Position numbers and translations under genes: made by a program
Shown here: piece by piece, positions 5,993-6,106 of the stretch
How the letters are laid out: each line of letters starts with the position of its first letter
Numbering within the stretch: the first letter of the stretch is position 1
Notes under the pieces: generated by a model
Seen by the model: the letters and a program-made list of their open reading frames with translations, nothing else
The model's database searches: none
Told to the model about the DNA's origin: nothing
Assembly (NCBI GenBank): GCA_009922885.1
Contig: RFUP01000153.1
Location: 1-6,106, forward strand
Origin: Paracoccaceae bacterium
GTDB taxonomy: Bacteria; Pseudomonadota; Alphaproteobacteria; Rhodobacterales; Rhodobacteraceae
Direction of reading: 5' to 3'
DNA: 6,106 bases

Positions 5993-6106
5993 TCAACCCT
6001 GCTCGGGCCAGGGTGTGATGAATGGCTCGGTATTAGCGACCATCTCACCAGCGTCATTCATGACCTCAGGCTGGTTGGTCAGTAATGCCTTCAGCTCGTC
6101 GATGGT
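5993..6106 (-). CDS. Unrecognised protein, C-terminal 37 residues (probably phage)
   Basis: A minus-strand frame open from the window edge to TGA at 5995-5993, encoding 37 residues that begin TIDELKALLTNQPEV and end EPFITPWPEQG. Its upstream part lies beyond the window. I do not recognise the family. It is acidic, with no membrane segment in the visible part. It sits 48 bp upstream of the tail-fibre-like gene on the same strand, and its base composition matches that region, so it is most likely the preceding gene of the same phage module. It could also be a chance open frame given its short length. Confidence 0.45.
   Translation of the reverse strand, partial: TIDELKALLTNQPEVMNDAGEMVANTEPFITPWPEQG

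Larger units (their letters stand above)
5541..6106. mobile_element. Phage-derived segment (left end at selO junction, right end beyond window)
   Basis: From about 5541 to the window end the sequence changes character: two tightly packed minus-strand reading frames with phage-like content, a short 48-bp intergenic gap that is AT-rich, and lower overall GC than the flanking chromosomal genes. No integrase, att core or tRNA gene is visible, so real integration cannot be shown from here. The segment could equally be phage sequence joined in assembly. Confidence 0.55.

Overview
The window looks like a chromosomal piece of a marine Rhodobacteraceae (Roseobacter-group) alphaproteobacterium. It encodes a C4-pathway 5-aminolevulinate synthase closely resembling Rhodobacter HemA, a RodZ-like protein directly ahead of ispG, and an M20 dipeptidase, all GC-rich. 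The right-hand end (about 5541-6106) is different: it looks like marine bacteriophage structural-gene sequence and is visibly less GC-rich.

Layout. 1-1367 (minus): M20-family zinc dipeptidase, complete at its start and missing only its last few residues at the window edge. 1368-1570: divergent intergenic region with a near-consensus FNR/FnrL box and a short inverted repeat, probably controlling hemA. 1571-2800 (plus): hemA. 2909-4099 (plus): RodZ-like helix-turn-helix membrane protein, preceded by a perfect 7-bp hairpin. 4158-5279 (plus): ispG, also preceded by a perfect 7-bp hairpin. 5280-about 5540 (minus): C-terminal remnant of selO, whose stop codon abuts the ispG stop. About 5525-5944 (minus): N-terminal 140 or so residues of a phage tail-fibre-like protein, whose frame then runs on out of register through selO as far as 5372. 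5993-6106 (minus): C-terminal end of another, unrecognised, probably phage gene.

How the genes relate. HemA opens tetrapyrrole synthesis (heme, cobalamin and, where present, bacteriochlorophyll), and an FNR-type site in front of it fits oxygen-dependent control. IspG supplies isoprenoid precursors, needed for undecaprenyl phosphate, quinones and carotenoids; its RodZ-like neighbour belongs to the cell-shape and wall-elongation machinery.

The main oddity is the selO/phage junction at about 5525-5545. One short string there can be read both as SelO coding sequence and, in another frame, as the conserved PTGKNA segment of the phage protein. That fits microhomology-driven recombination, or more prosaically a metagenomic assembly chimera. 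I found no RNA genes, CRISPR arrays, insertion sequences or convincing intrinsic terminators.
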